A stretch of DNA of 64,000 nucleotides. Source: Lentinula raphanica (Eukaryota > Basidiomycota > Agaricomycetes > Agaricales > Omphalotaceae). A program made the translations under genes and the position numbers. Positions 44,692 through 58,627 of this stretch are shown here, one piece after another; position 1 is the first letter of the stretch, and every line of letters starts with the position of its first letter. Below the pieces are notes generated by a model. It was not told where the DNA came from and ran no database searches. It saw only the letters and a list, made by a program, of their open reading frames with translations. Location: the NCBI GenBank assembly GCA_027919835.1, contig JANVFP010000002.1:372001-436000 (forward strand). The letters run 5' to 3'.

Positions 44692-47016
44692 ATGAAGATG
44701 AACGTCCTAAGGACGCGTAAGGCCGTGTAAGATGACAGAAAACAAGCGAAAGAAGAGTTAACTGAACCTTGTGCGAGTATCTAGTACTTATCGACTGACG
44801 ATCGGTTTTGCAGGAGCGTAACGTGAATCAATTCATACTTCTAGAGGCGGAGGAGAACAACGATGAAGAATTTGAGAGCAACGATGAACCCGGTGTCTTC
44901 AGAGAAGATGAAACGACCAATGATACGCCACTGCAACCACATCTTGGTCATTCCACTTACCAGGAGCGTTTAGACGCAATCGTTTCACGCTACGAATCAT
45001 CTCTCTCTTCTCTGCATTCTTCTGTCTCTCCTCCCTCTGGAAACGATCTGTCATCCTCTTCCTCGGAACCATCCGTCTCACACTCAGCTTCCTCTAATAC
45101 CAATCCCTCCTCGTCAGACCACCTTCCTCCCGCTGATCAGTCCATGATGGATTCGATCACCGCTCTAGACTACGATAATATCTTAGACTTGCCCGGTGTC
45201 AATGATTACAAAGTCCCGGTAGACCCGTTACTGCTAGGGCTCATGGAGGAGCTTATGCACAAGGCTTCAGAATATAGTCTTCTCGACATCTACGCGGTCA
45301 AGTGCCAGCACGGTTCAGAGAATGACATTGTCACCCGCATTCACGATGACATAGCTTGTGAACGCGTGAGCCCTGACGTGTTGTGGAATGTGTTTCACTC
45401 CCAGTTCCCGGGTTGCATTTACTTGCATGTTCATAACATGAACAGGTTCAACATGTATCTCGCAGCATATCTGCGACGAGTTCCAGGCTTTGTCTACCCC
45501 AATAGGCCGTGAATCTCACATCCATCCTCTCACAAACAAGAGCGTGTTGTTATTCAACCCGACTGCACTTCAATTACTGCGTTCTTGTCTGAGATCCCTC
45601 CCCTTTGGGACTCTGCGCATTTGTCTTTGCCTATCCACACCCTTATTCCTTGGCACGACACTCCTTTAGCCCTAAATCACAATCACCTGCTGCTGCGCTA
45701 TCAGGCTCGACCAGACATAGTTGAAGCTGGAAGCTGGGTGCGCGTTAGTGCAAAGAACCGGCTATATAGTGGTGATGTTGGCCTCATCTATAAGATTGAG
45801 TATCCCGATGATGAAACCAATCCCAACCGTCTTTTCTGTTGGGTATTATTGGTCCCTCAGCTCCTCATTCCGCGCAAAGTTGGAGAGAAGAACAAGCGGC
45901 AGTCAAGGCCTCCCCCCACTCTTTTCTCCCTAAGCTTAGCTGATCAATTAGTCCACAATCATGACGTCGAACCTTACTACAGGTGGTGTCTGCATGAAGA
46001 GTGTACCTCACCACTGACTTGCACTCATGGAATTCTCTCTCACCGATGTACGTTCCTCAAGCAAGTTTTCATTGGCTCTCTGGCGGCTGTGAAGATTCCT
46101 TGGGCCTCATTAACACTTTCCGACGTGCTGCCAGCAAATCTAGATTCCCTTTTCCGACAAAGCGGCCACCCAGTTATCTCGTATCCCTTTGTACGTTTGC
46201 GTATGCCACCTTCCTCCGATTGGGTGTTCTTCACCGGTGAATCTGTCCATCTCATCAATACTCATATTGGCCAACCCGATTCTCGAATACTCTTCGATTA
46301 TGGACTTTCACCGGAATCGCTAGCCATCATACAATCTGTTGAAGCTCTTCACTGTGAGCTTATCACCTCCCGCATACACGATGGTCAAGTCGTATCAGAA
46401 ACCTTCCGTGTTCCCAAAATCTACATACGCAAACTATTTCAAGTGGGAGATATAGTAGAGATCATCGCTCACAGGAAAGTCATTCGACAAGCTAAGTCTT
46501 GGGAACGCTTGCCTGTGTATGGGCTTGTGGGGTCCGTAACAGAATTAGATAGCAAGACTGGTGTAGCTCGAGTGATCCTTGGTCGATTTGATGCAGTGAG
46601 TATTCGACCTTCATTGTGATGTATCTCACCTACATATTTTGATTGCAGGATATCGATATTCATGTGAACTCCCTGCGACGGTGGAATTCGGGTTCTTCAT
46701 CTGCTTGGAATTCTACGCCACCATCGTCCTCTGCCCCGCTCACCGAGATGCACCGTTCATCGCTCTCATTTGGTGAGGCCACTAGCAGTCCCATAAATAC
46801 CAACACAGGCCCGAAGACCAGTCATCTTCACCCATGGATCAACGTTGAAATTTTGGTGACCGGGGCTCATCACAGTAAAGGCTATCATGGTCGGGTCAAG
46901 GATATTAAGGAGGACAGGTCGATGAAGAGTGGGCTTGCAGTCTACATCCAATACGCTACTATTAATGCAGCAGTGCCTGCAGAATGGGTGGACTATGACC
47001 TGATACGTAGACTCGA
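44692..47016 (+). pseudogene. Gene C: Spt5-like NGN/KOW protein, TGA and 3' truncation
   Basis: Exons 44692-44724 (11 codons, donor GTGTAAG), 44814-46595 and 46649-47016. The start exon is predicted from phase and splice consensus. The protein begins RNVNQFILLEAEENNDEE, an Spt5-like acidic N-terminus. A NusG-N-terminal (NGN) domain follows (YAVKCQHGSENDIV to FPGCIYLHVHN to VPGFV), then KOW-like motifs GSWVRVSAKNRLYSGDVGLI, GDIVEIIAHRK and WINVEILVTGAHHSKGYHG. An in-frame TGA at 45510-45512 splits the frame right after the NGN domain. After 47016 a donor GTGAGTGTG is present, but foldback element 2 begins at 47054, so the last exons (present in gene B) are lost. Confidence 0.78.
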
Positions 47017-47053
47017 GTGAGTGTGTTTCATTCGAATACTCGACGTATCTGAT

Positions 47054-50000
47054 CAGCTGATACTGTAAAACTTTTGTAAAAAGTACCGATAAGTTATCGG
47101 GTACCTATTGCAAATAGTTGTGATAACCCGGAGGGGGTCCCGGAAATGGCCCCGGGGGGTGGTCATGCCTGTCACCACCTGTCACATATGGCTTATATTT
47201 ACTGTTTTGGGTAATTAATAATCATCCAGATATTAAATAAGCAGTACATTTTCAAAAAAACTCGAAAATTCATAAAAATCTATAAAAAACCTAAAATGGC
47301 CTGATTAGGTCATATCAGGGTATGTAAGCAAATGACCTCATATGATCAAAAATGATGTAGGGCCAATGTAGGTACTAAAAATAGCCCAAAAAATTACTAA
47401 AAAGGCAAAAAAATATTTAGGGATGGTATAGAGCCTATTGCAGGTCCAGGCACATCAAAATTACTAAAAAAGGAAAAAATCAATCATGATCTCATCTTGT
47501 AGCAAAAAATCTGAAAAAAATCCTAAAAATAGTCAAAAAATTCAGGGGTGCCTTGTTGGCCCTGAAAATGCAAAATAAAAAAAATACGCGACAAGTGTAA
47601 AAATTTTTATCACTCCAAATCATTCCAAATCCACTATACAGTCAGTATATATGATGTATATGCTATATTTAGCATCCTAGTACCTTTATTGGGCTAAAAA
47701 TAGAACTTGATCTCATCTGATAGCAAAAAATCTGAAAAAATCATGAAAAATACTCAAAAAATTCAGGGGTGCCTCATTGGCCCTGAAAATGCAAAATAAA
47801 AAAATTTACACAACACAATTGAAAAACAACATCACTCCAAATCATACCAAATCTACTACACAGTCAGTATATATCATGTATATGCCATTTATAGCAACCC
47901 TAGTACCCTCAATCACTTATATCACTCAAGAATCATACCAAACTGAATAATTTGGGGAGTAGATATATTGTACATGATATTTTTAGCACACCTAGTACCC
48001 TTGATAACTTAGAACAATTTATATTACTCAATATGTTCAGTAGACTTAGCACTTATCACACCTAACACACTAAAACTCATAACAGTACTTATATGTATTA
48101 TACTTAACACAGTTGACAATGAAAATACTCAAAACAGTGTTATCAGTCACTATACTTAACACACTTAACAGTCAAAAAGTCGGAACAATGTTACTTGATA
48201 TACATAACACACTGATTGTTATACTATAACACACTCATAACAATGAGTTTTGGGCGCTTATGGGCGCTTATTTGGTGTTTTTGAGTCGAAATTCATTAAT
48301 AGCACACTCAATAATTTTTGTGTGGGCTCTATATTGTGTAAAGATGTTGTTTATATCATACTACACTTGATACAATCCGGAGAACTCAAGATTACAGCTT
48401 TTGGAACTGGCTATATTGTGAGCTTTTGTGAGATAACAGTGTTTTATGTAAATGTCAATGCATACACCCATGTTATGAAGTCAAACTGCTACTGGGTCAT
48501 GAGAAGAGTCATTCTACAACCTATTCTATGCTAATTCTATGTGATACAGCCAAGAGATCTGTAATGGGGTCATTGCATATGACATCTATTGTTACATGTA
48601 AGTGTAGACATCTATAGTGCACATGAAACATGTACATGTATATCACAGAGTCCAACAGTCATAGTGAGTATCTGAACCATGTCCAGACACTTCTAGTAGA
48701 CTGTAGGAGTGATTCTTCATGAACCACCATCAGTATACTTGCATTACATGGACATATGCATTGACATTTATATAAAACACTGTTATATTTCAAAAGATCA
48801 CAATATAGCCAGCCCCACAGGTTGAATTTTCAAGTTCTCTGAATTGTATCTAGAGGAATATGATATATACAATATCCTGACACAGTATAGAGCCCACACA
48901 AAAATTATTGAGTGTGCTATTAATGAATTTCGACTCAAAAACACCAAATAAGCGCCCATAAGCGCCCAAAACTCATTGTTATGAGTGTGTTATAGTATAA
49001 CAATCAGTGTGTTATGTATATCAAGTAACATTGTTCCGACTTTTTGACTGTTAAGTGTGTTAAGTATAGTGACTGATAACACTGTTTTGAGTATTTTCAT
49101 TGTCAACTGTGTTAAGTATAATACATATAAGTACTGTTATGAGTTTTAGTGTGTTAGGTGTGATAAGTGCTAAGTCTACTGAACATATTGAGTAATATAA
49201 ATTGTTCTAAGTTATCAAGGGTACTAGGTGTGCTAAAAATATCATGTACAATATATCTACTCCCCAAATTATTCAGTTTGGTATGATTCTTGAGTGATAT
49301 AAGTGATTGAGGGTACTAGGGTTGCTATAAATGGCATATACATGATATATACTGACTGTGTAGTAGATTTGGTATGATTTGGAGTGATGTTGTTTTTCAA
49401 TTGTGTTGTGTAAATTTTTTTATTTTGCATTTTCAGGGCCAATGAGGCACCCCTGAATTTTTTGAGTATTTTTCATGATTTTTTCAGATTTTTTGCTATC
49501 AGATGAGATCAAGTTCTATTTTTAGCCCAATAAAGGTACTAGGATGCTAAATATAGCATATACATCATATATACTGACTGTATAGTGGATTTGGAATGAT
49601 TTGGAGTGATAAAAATTTTTACACTTGTCGCGTATTTTTTTTATTTTGCATTTTCAGGGCCAACAAGGCACCCCTGAATTTTTTGACTATTTTTAGGATT
49701 TTTTTCAGATTTTTTGCTACAAGATGAGATCATGATTGATTTTTTCCTTTTTTTAGTAATTTTGATGTGCCTGGACCTGCAATAGGCTCTATACCATCCC
49801 TAAATATTTTTTGCCTTTTTAGTGATTTTTCAGGCTATTTTTAGTACCTACATTGGCCCTACATCATTTTTGATCATATGAGGTCATTTGCTTACATACC
49901 CTGATCTGACCTAATCTGGCTTTTTAGGATTTTTAGGATTTTTTATGAATTTTCGGGTTTTTTTGAAAATGTACTGCTTATTTAATATCTGGATGATTAT

Positions 50001-50164
50001 TAATTACCCAAAACAGTAAATATAAGCCATATGTGACAGGTGGTGACAGGCATGACCACCCTCCGGGGCCATTTCCGGGACCCCCTCCGGGTTATCACAA
50101 CTATTTGCAATAGGTACCCAATAACTTATCAGTGTTTTTTACAAAAGCTTTACTGTATCCTGTG
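47054..50164 (-). mobile_element. Foldback element 2 (inverted orientation)
   Basis: A 3.11-kb palindrome, nearly identical to element 1 but in the opposite orientation: end B (CAGCTGATACTG) is left, end A (complement of CACAGGATACAG) is right at 50164. Both arms are complete, including a ~28-bp block (TTACTTGATATACATAAC...) missing from the A arms of elements 1 and 3. The left flank is the last intron donor region of gene C. The right flank is gene E codons beginning CCAGAAC, the complement of GTTCTGG next to element 3. Confidence 0.88.
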
Positions 50165-51029
50165 CCAGAACATCCGACCGCTTCCTCCTGGGGTAATCCC
50201 GAGAAAGGGTCAAACTCCGGGAAGTGCTGTGAATAGTGAGACTCCATAGGGTGTAATACAACCGCTTGAGTCGTCGTATCATCTTGTTCGTATCCGTCGA
50301 CCTCCATGGATTCGTCAGGTGAATCACGAATAAGCCTGGGGTCATAACTGGGAAGTCGGGGATCGTAGGATTCGTCCGTGATCTGAAGTCGCTGTCCATT
50401 TCGAGGGATGATGTGATCCTTCAACGCGCTCCGCCAGTTCCAGCCCGAATAGATGCCTTGAATTTCGAGCTGATGCGCCTCTATCTGACAAGCCGTTGAC
50501 CAACGAGAAAGATCCTCGAGTAAGTCCCGAGCCATGTAGTAACTGTCGATCACAGTCCTTCTGGGTCCAGGATAAGATAGAGGATTCGTCTTGGTGAAGT
50601 TCTCTACGATTCCTCGGATGGGGGGATGGGGAAGATCCACCTGTGAATTGGAAAAGAGGAAAAGTGCTTCAGACGCTTGACTCGACGAGTCCGCTAATAA
50701 TTACTCACCCTTCGCAAGGATTCTTCGGACACCATAGTCGATTCTGGCCTTCCTTGGTCGGCTCGCTGGATAAGTTCAACCTCCATTACCAACGCTCCCC
50801 AAAGGGCCTCGGCCGTCCGACCATTCAGCACGAATTGAAACTCTCCCGTAACCGGATGAGGGTGAGCTAGCACCAAATCGTTCTCATCCATGGGTCGATA
50901 TGGGACAACTGCCCTCTTGAAGTTGGCTCGAGCAATCATCTCGGCTCCCTCGTTTGCAGAAGGCCGTGTAGACGAATCAACTACAGCGTTCGAAGCTGGG
51001 ACAAGAGCGTTCGAAGCGACGATAGACAT
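50165..51029 (-). CDS. Gene E: extra ORF of a chromovirus, main part
   Basis: Exon 1 is 51029-50709 and exon 2 is 50640-50165, with a 68-bp GTGAGT..CACAG intron. Codons are open until foldback element 2 cuts the frame after EEAVGCSG. The remaining codons and stop are at 58635-58680, beyond element 3 (see findings). A TATA-like TATTTAAG about 80 bp upstream supports the ATG at 51029. The product of about 280 aa is unrecognised: a Ser/Ala-rich N-terminus, then FQFVLNGRTAEALWGALVMEV and PPIRGIVENFTKTNPLSYPG, and an Asp/Glu-rich C-terminal third. It lies about 230 bp downstream of the chromodomain and before the polypurine tract of the same element. It is not gag, protease or RT. A captured host gene is an alternative. 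Confidence 0.6.
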
Positions 51030-51260
51030 AGGAGGAACAAAAAGGGGATACCAGATGGATAGAGGAGGATACTGGAGAATGAGGAGAACTTGAGATGAAG
51101 GAGAGGTTCTTAAATATGCAATGAAATTGTTCTTCACCCTACTATGAGCTTCTTCTTCTAATTAATTAATTTTTTGGAAAGATTTTTTCAGAAAAGGTGG
51201 ATGGAAAACAGATTTCGTGGCCTGAGCTGAGTTCGCCGCGATGAATGGTGACTCTGTCTG

Positions 51261-54200
51261 TTATGCTGTCAAAGTAGTCTGCAACCTGTTGACCTTCCAT
51301 TTGCGTAAGATATCCGGCGCGTTCCTGAGCTCGGCCTCAGTCTTCCAATCGTCCTCCTCAGGTGGATACCCAACAAATCTGACTCGATAGATAGGAATTC
51401 GTCGCTTCTTGCCATTTCGACCCCTCCCATACTTAAAGCTTTCATCTACTATTTTATCAACCTCTACCTCTGGTAGGTCTTCGAAATCCTCTCGGTTCAG
51501 TCGCTTGGATGGTCGTTTACCAAATTCCGCTGGGGACTCCATATATCATTCCAAGTGTTCAACGTTTATGATCGGATGAATTTTGTATGAAGTGGGAAGG
51601 CGAAGGCAATACGCGACAGGGCTTATTCTCTCCATTATTTCAAAAGGTCCTTCGTAACGCATCAAAAACTTCTTTCCTAAATTGCGGGATTCCACCTGGT
51701 CTACCTCACTCTTTGAGGTTCTAATGAGACGAAGTGTATGCGGGTTGATTAATGCCTTATCTCCTACTTTGAATTCCAGAGGTAGGTGTTTCCGATTGTA
51801 ATATTTCTGTTGAAAGATCTGACCTAAATGCAATGCCTCTCTAGCCTGATCTCGCTCGGCTTTGAATCCGTCTACCATTTCTTTGGCTCAATCATCCTGA
51901 TAAATTTCCGGGCTAGAATGATGACTTCCTACTTCCTTGTCATGCACGATACCCCCCCCCAGCATTCTTGTCCGGAATCACACGCGGAATCCCTGGGAGC
52001 GTGTGCCGTAGTCCAGACACTGTTCGTGGATGGTATCCGAATAATAGGTACGCCGGACTGAACCCTGTGGCAGTATGTGGTGTGGTATTATACGCTAAAG
52101 CGATGGGATCTAGCTTCTCTGCCCAGTCATTTCTTGTGGGCCCTATGTATGCTCGAAGAATAATTTCCAGTGTTTGGTTCATAATTTCGGTCTGTCCGTC
52201 AGCCTGCGGATGATAAGAAGTCGTAAGGGCCCTTTTCATATCCATCAACCGGCAGACTTCTCTCCAGAAAGTTTCGCGCCATCTTGCATCTCGGTCAGTG
52301 ATTACTTGTTTGGGTATTCCAAAGCGACTAACTACCTGTTGGAAAAAGAGTTTTGCTGTTTGTTCTTCGCCTATCTGAGTGGTGGTTGGGATGAATATCG
52401 CATATTTGGTGAGTTTATCGACTATAACCAGAATATTGTTAAAGCCTTGTGACGACGGTAGATCCGAAATGAAATCCATAGAGACGACCTCAAACAGCTG
52501 GAGTGGAATTGGCACTGACTGCAAGCTCCCTGATGGTGCATGTCTTTTGGGTTTAGATTTTTGGCATATATCACAACTGTTAACGAACTGTTTGATAGTT
52601 CGTGACATCCTTGGCCAATAATAGGTCGAACTGATCCTATTGTAAGTTTTGAAAAATCCTCCATGCGCTGCCTCCGTAATGGAATTATGAACCTCGTTCA
52701 TTATTTCCGCTTGCAGATTTCTAGGAACGCACAATCTTGAATTTCCCAAAGCGTCTTCGAAGTAGATGAGTCCATCATCGGAGAGATAATATTGCGGGTT
52801 CTCCGGATGGTCTGGGTCTGTCTCCCTTTGCCTGACTCTGATAACCTGCTCAAAGTGAGGGTCATTCTGATATTCCTCAATCCACCTTCTTTTCTCTAAC
52901 ATATCCCATCCAGACAGTATCGAGTACGCCTTGAATGAGCGAACTTTGATGACGCCGGGCTTGACAATTCCCTCACTGTCTTCTTCTATCTGCAATTCCA
53001 ACTCTACCTCATCGTCAAATGCGACACCCTCTTCGGATCGCACGAATGCTGTGGCCACAGTAAGTAACTTTTCTTCGAATTGTTCTCCTAAGTCCTTGAC
53101 CATGTCTACTAACTTCTCGTCTTTGGCAGTTTCTCTCATCGCTAGAGACTCAAAGCTATCCTCCTTGGGCCCGTTTTGCATAGGTACTCGACATCGTAGG
53201 CGTGAAATGGGGTCCACGTTTGAATGGGCGCGCCCTGCACGATGTATGATTCGAAGGTTCGGGTAAGCGGAGAACACCAAACCCCAAGTTAGAAGTCTCC
53301 GATTCACGTTCTGAAATGTCCGGGTCCAGGTAAGTGCGGCATGATCTGTGATAGCAATGATCCTTTCTCCCTCAATGATAGGTTGAAATTTGATGAGAGC
53401 TTCTTTTAATGCTAAAGCTTCACATTCGGTAGGTGAATAGTTTCGTTCTGCCGACTGTAATACGCGTGACCAATAACTTATTACTCGTTCCACGTAGACA
53501 ACTGTTTCCTCAAAGTTAGACTCCCAGCTGCCGTTTGCGGGTATGTCCGAATCCTCCTTCACCAATTCCATAACTAGATTTGGGATAGGTTCTCCGTTTT
53601 GGTAAGCTTTTTGCAGCTTTTCGTAAATCTTCGTACCTCTCAAGTCCGATATCTGAATAGGTTGAACCTGTTGAACTATCCCTGCCAATCCATAGTCGCA
53701 TGCATCAGTGTAGACTCGGTATGGCAAGCCAGGCATTGGATGTCCCCAGACGGGAGCTTGCGTAAGTACTTCCTTGCATAACTCGAAAGCAAGCTGCTCA
53801 GCTTCTCCCCAGTGCCATTTTCGACCCTTCTTCAACAGCGCGAAGAGTGGCGATGCAATCCAAGCATAGTAAGGCACATATCCAGAGAAATACACCATCA
53901 TACCAAGAAAGGTTTGAACCTCTTTTACACTCTTCGGAGTCTCCAGTTCTACTATCGCTCTAATCTTCTCCCTATGCGTAGATAGTCCCAAACGTGAAAC
54001 TTTCTGACCTAACAGTAGAAGAGATTGGTAGGCAAAATGACACTTTGCAGGAGACAAGGTAAGCTTGGAGTCTTGTATTGCTTGTAAAATCTTATCGATG
54101 TGGGATATGTGTTCTTCAAATGACTTCGAATAGATAACGATATCGTCAATATATACCAGGGTGAAAATCCATAGGTACGGCGCTAGGACCTTCTGCATTA

Positions 54201-55548
54201 CACGTTGAAAAACACTTGGACCGTTCTTGTATCCGAAAGGCATTCGTTTGAAATGGTATAGACCACGATGTGTTCTGAACGCTAACTTTTCCATGTCCTT
54301 TTTAGCTACAGGTAGCTGCGTGAATCCAGCGAGCGCATCTAAGGTGCTAAGGTATTGACTACCAGACAATGCATTCAGTATGTATTCCTGTCGTGGCAGA
54401 GGGAACTCATCACTAATGGCCATTTCGTTCAGCTTTCGCAGGTCAATGACGAGTCGCGGCTTTGTTTTCCGCCAAACGATAAATACCGGAGCTGCCCACG
54501 GACTTCTAGACGGTTCAATGACATCTAATTTCAACCAGGCATCGATTTGTTTGTCAACGACTTTGCGATTGGCTGGTGATAATGGAATCGGTGGTAGAGC
54601 AATTGGCTTAGCGTTTGCTAACATTGGTATCTCCACTTCTTCCTCGTAGTTTCCGAGTCGACCGTCTAACCCAAATGCTTCCTTGTGCCGTACCAGGACT
54701 TGTTGAACGATTCGAGCCTGTTCACGCTCGGGCAATTCCTTGCAAATATCGACCTCTTCCAAGAGTCGCTCACTACTTGTATTATCCTGCACTACTTCTG
54801 CAGTTTTAGGTCCTCCCTCCAATGGTGGTTCAGCATACTCCTCTCCGGGTATCTCGATATCACTTCGGGGATTCCTTTCTAGCTTCGACTGACTTCTGAT
54901 GGCTGACGATACGGTTTGCTGTCTGTCTTCAATCGCTGCTATACTTTTCAATAGACGAACCTGAGCCTGGAACCTTCGTTGATCCTCCGGTGAGAACTCC
55001 TCGGGCTTATCCAGCCACCGACTAGCCTTGTGTCCCGTTCCCATTAGCTGTCCTCTACCTATCGTTATAGCTTCGTTTGAAAAGTTTGCTACTGGTATTC
55101 GAGGATTCTGCTTCGAAATCAAAGTATCCGGCGAACCGTAGATGTCTTCGTCATTTCGATTGGTGGTAAGTAATTTCTCGATGTATAGCTCCTCGCAACC
55201 TGAAGGGAAGTTTGCGCTGACCGACACCCACTTGGTTGTTCCAGGTGAGATCACTACTTGTTCAGTAGCCCGAACGGATACATCGGAAGCTCGGATTCGT
55301 GCCAATCTTCGAGCCTTCTGATTCTTTCGATGCTGAGCCAATTTTGCCATCCTTCCCGAGAATCCCTTGCTGACTCGAACCTTGAATGTTTTACCATTGT
55401 CGTCGGTATATGGTGCAGTTACTGAATTCTGAACCTCAAGTCGTCGACCGGTACTACCGAACTCCAGGTGAGTTTTGCCCTCCTTTCGTATCGTAGAAAT
55501 TGAGTACTGATCAGCGAAGTCATTACCAAGGATTAATGGAGCACTCAT
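51261..55548 (-). pseudogene. Ty3/gypsy chromovirus Pol (protease tail, RT, RNase H, integrase, chromodomain)
   Basis: It begins inside the retropepsin end (APLILGNDF) at foldback element 3. The RT carries WAAPVFIVWRK, LVIDLRKLNE and YIDD (54142-54153). RNase H shows YTDACDYGLAG, TECEALALKEAL and AITDHAALTW, with a ~70-residue insertion common in fungal chromoviruses. Integrase has the zinc finger (HNSITEAAHGG ... CDICQ) and a DDE core (SMDFISDLP, VITDRDARW, SYHPQADGQTEI). The C-terminus has a chromodomain (EVDKIVDESF, YRVRFVGYPPEEDDW). Lesions are an extra G in a G9 run at 51952-51960, an in-frame TGA near 51892, and another TGA at 51546-51548 just before the chromodomain. Gag and the 5' LTR are absent. 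Confidence 0.9.
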
Positions 55549-58500
55549 CACAGGATACAGTAAAGCTTTTGTAAAAAACACTGATAAGTTATCGGGTACC
55601 TATTGCAAATAGTTGTGATAACCCGGAGGGGGTCCCGGAAATGGCCCCGGAGGGTGGTCATGCCTGTCACCACCTGTCACATATGGCTTATATTTACTGT
55701 TTTGGGTAATTAATAATCATCCAGATATTAAATAAGCAGTACATTTTCAAAAAAACCCGAAAATTCATAAAAAATCCTAAAAATCCTAAAAAAGCCAGAT
55801 TAGGTCAGATCAGGGTATGTAAGCAAATGACCTCATATGATCAAAAATGATGTAGGGCCAATGTAGGTACTAAAAATAGCCTGAAAAATCACTAAAAAGG
55901 CAAAAAAATATTTAGGGATGGTATAGAGCCTATTGCAGGTCCAGGCACATCAAAATTACTAAAAAAAGGAAAAAATCAATCATGATCTCATCTTGTAGCA
56001 AAAAATCTGAAAAAAAATCCTAAAAATAGTCAAAAAATTCAGGGGTGCCTTGTTGGCCCTGAAAATGCAAAATAAAAAAAATACGCGACAAGTGTAAAAA
56101 TTTTTATCACTCCAAATCATTCCAAATCCACTATACAGTCAGTATATATGATGTATATGCTATATTTAGCATCCTAGTACCTTTATTGGGCTAAAAATAG
56201 AACTTGATCTCATCTGATAGCAAAAAATCTGAAAAAATCATGAAAAATACTCAAAAAATTCAGGGGTGCCTCATTGGCCCTGAAAATGCAAAATAAAAAA
56301 ATTTACACAACACAATTGAAAAACAACATCACTCCAAATCATACCAAATCTACTACACAGTCAGTATATCATGTATATGCCATTTATAGCAACCCTAGTA
56401 CCCTCAATCACTTATATCACTCAAGAATCATACCAAACTGAATAATTTGGGGAGTAGATATATTGTACATGATATTTTTAGCACACCTAGTACCCTTGAT
56501 AACTTAGAACAATTTATATAATATGTTCAGTAGACTTAGCACTTATCACACCTAACACACTAAAACTCATAACAGTACTTATATGTATTATACTTAACAC
56601 AGTTGACAATGAAAATACTTAAAACAGTGTTATCAGTCACTATACTTAACATACTTAACAGTCAAAAAGTCGGAACAATTGTTATACTATAACACACTTA
56701 TAACAACGAGTTTTGGGCGCTTATGGGCGCTTATTTGGTGTTTTTGAGTCGAAATTCATTAATAGCACACTCAATAATTTTTGTGTGGGCTCTATACTGT
56801 GTCAGGATATTGTATATATCATATTCCTCTAGATACAATTCAGAGAACTTGAAAATTCAACCTGTGGGGCTGGCTATATTGTGATCTTTTGAAATATAAC
56901 AGTGTTTTATATAAATGTCAATGCATATGTCCATGTAATGCAAGTATACTGATGGTGGTTCATGAAGAATCACTCCTACAGTCTACTAGAAGTGTCTGGA
57001 CATGGTTCAGATACTCACTATGACTGTTGGACTCTGTGATATACATGTACATGTTTCATGTGCACTATAGATGTCTACACTTACATGTAACAATAGATGT
57101 CATATGCAATGACCCCCATTACAGATCTCTTGGCTGTATCACATAGAATTAGCATAGAATAGGTTGTAGAATGACTCTTCTCATGACCCAGTAGCAGTTT
57201 GACTTCATAACATGGGTGTATGCATTGACATTTACATAAAACACTGTTATCTCACAAAAGCTCACAATATAGCCAGTTCCAAAAGCTGTAATCTTGAGTT
57301 CTCCGGATTGTATCAAGTGTAGTATGATATAAACAACATCTTTACACAATATAGAGCCCACACAAAAATTATTGAGTGTGCTATTAATGAATTTCGACTC
57401 AAAAACACCAAATAAGCGCCCATAAGCGCCCAAAACTCATTGTTATGAGTGTGTTATAGTATAACAATCAGTGTGTTATGTATATCAAGTAACATTGTTC
57501 CGACTTTTTGACTGTTAAGTGTGTTAAGTATAGTGACTGATAACACTGTTTTGAGTATTTTCATTGTCAACTGTGTTAAGTATAATACATATAAGTACTG
57601 TTATGAGTTTTAGTGTGTTAGGTGTGATAAGTGCTAAGTCTACTGAACATATTGAGTAATATAAATTGTTCTAAGTTATCAAGGGTACTAGGTGTGCTAA
57701 AAATATCATGTACAATATATCTACTCCCCAAATTATTCAGTTTGGTATGATTCTTGAGTGATATAAGTGATTGAGGGTACTAGGGTTGCTATAAATGGCA
57801 TATACATGATATATACTGACTGTGTAGTAGATTTGGTATGATTTGGAGTGATGTTGTTTTTCAATTGTGTTGTGTAAATTTTTTATTTTGCATTTTCAGG
57901 GCCAATGAGGCACCCCTGAATTTTTTGAGTATTTTTCATGATTTTTTCAGATTTTTTGCTATCAGATGAGATCAAGTTCTATTTTTAGCCCAATAAAGGT
58001 ACTAGGATGCTAAATATAGCATATACATCATATATACTGACTGTATAGTGGATTTGGAATGATTTGGAGTGATAAAAATTTTTACACTTGTCGCGTATTT
58101 TTTTTATTTTGCATTTTCAGGGCCAACAAGGCACCCCTGAATTTTTGACTATTTTTAGGATTTTTTTCAGATTTTTTGCTACAAGATGAGATCATGATTG
58201 ATTTTTTCCTTTTTTAGTAATTTTGATGTGCCTGGACCTGCAATAGGCTCTATACCATCCCTAAATATTTTTTTGCCTTTTTAGTAATTTTTTGGGCTAT
58301 TTTTAGTACCTACATTGGCCCTACATCATTTTTGATCATATGAGGTCATTTGCTTACATACCCTGATATGACCTAATCAGGCCATTTTAGGTTTTTTATA
58401 GATTTTTATGAATTTTCGAGTTTTTTTGAAAATGTACTGCTTATTTAATATCTGGATGATTATTAATTACCCAAAACAGTAAATATAAGTCATATGTGAC

Positions 58501-58627
58501 AGGTGGTGACAGGCATGACCACCCCCCGGGGCCATTTCCGGGACCCCCTCCGGGTTATCGCAACTATTTGCAATAGGTACCCGATAACTTATCGGTACTT
58601 TTTACAAAAGTTTTACAGTATCAGCTG
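55549..58627 (+). mobile_element. Foldback element 3
   Basis: A 3.08-kb palindrome in the same orientation as element 1 and sharing its ~28-bp deletion in the A arm, so 1 and 3 are the closest pair. End A is at 55549 (CACAGGATACAG) against chromovirus protease codons. End B finishes CAGCTG at 58627, followed by GTTCTGG (58628-58634), which matches the complement of the right flank of element 2. Confidence 0.88.
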
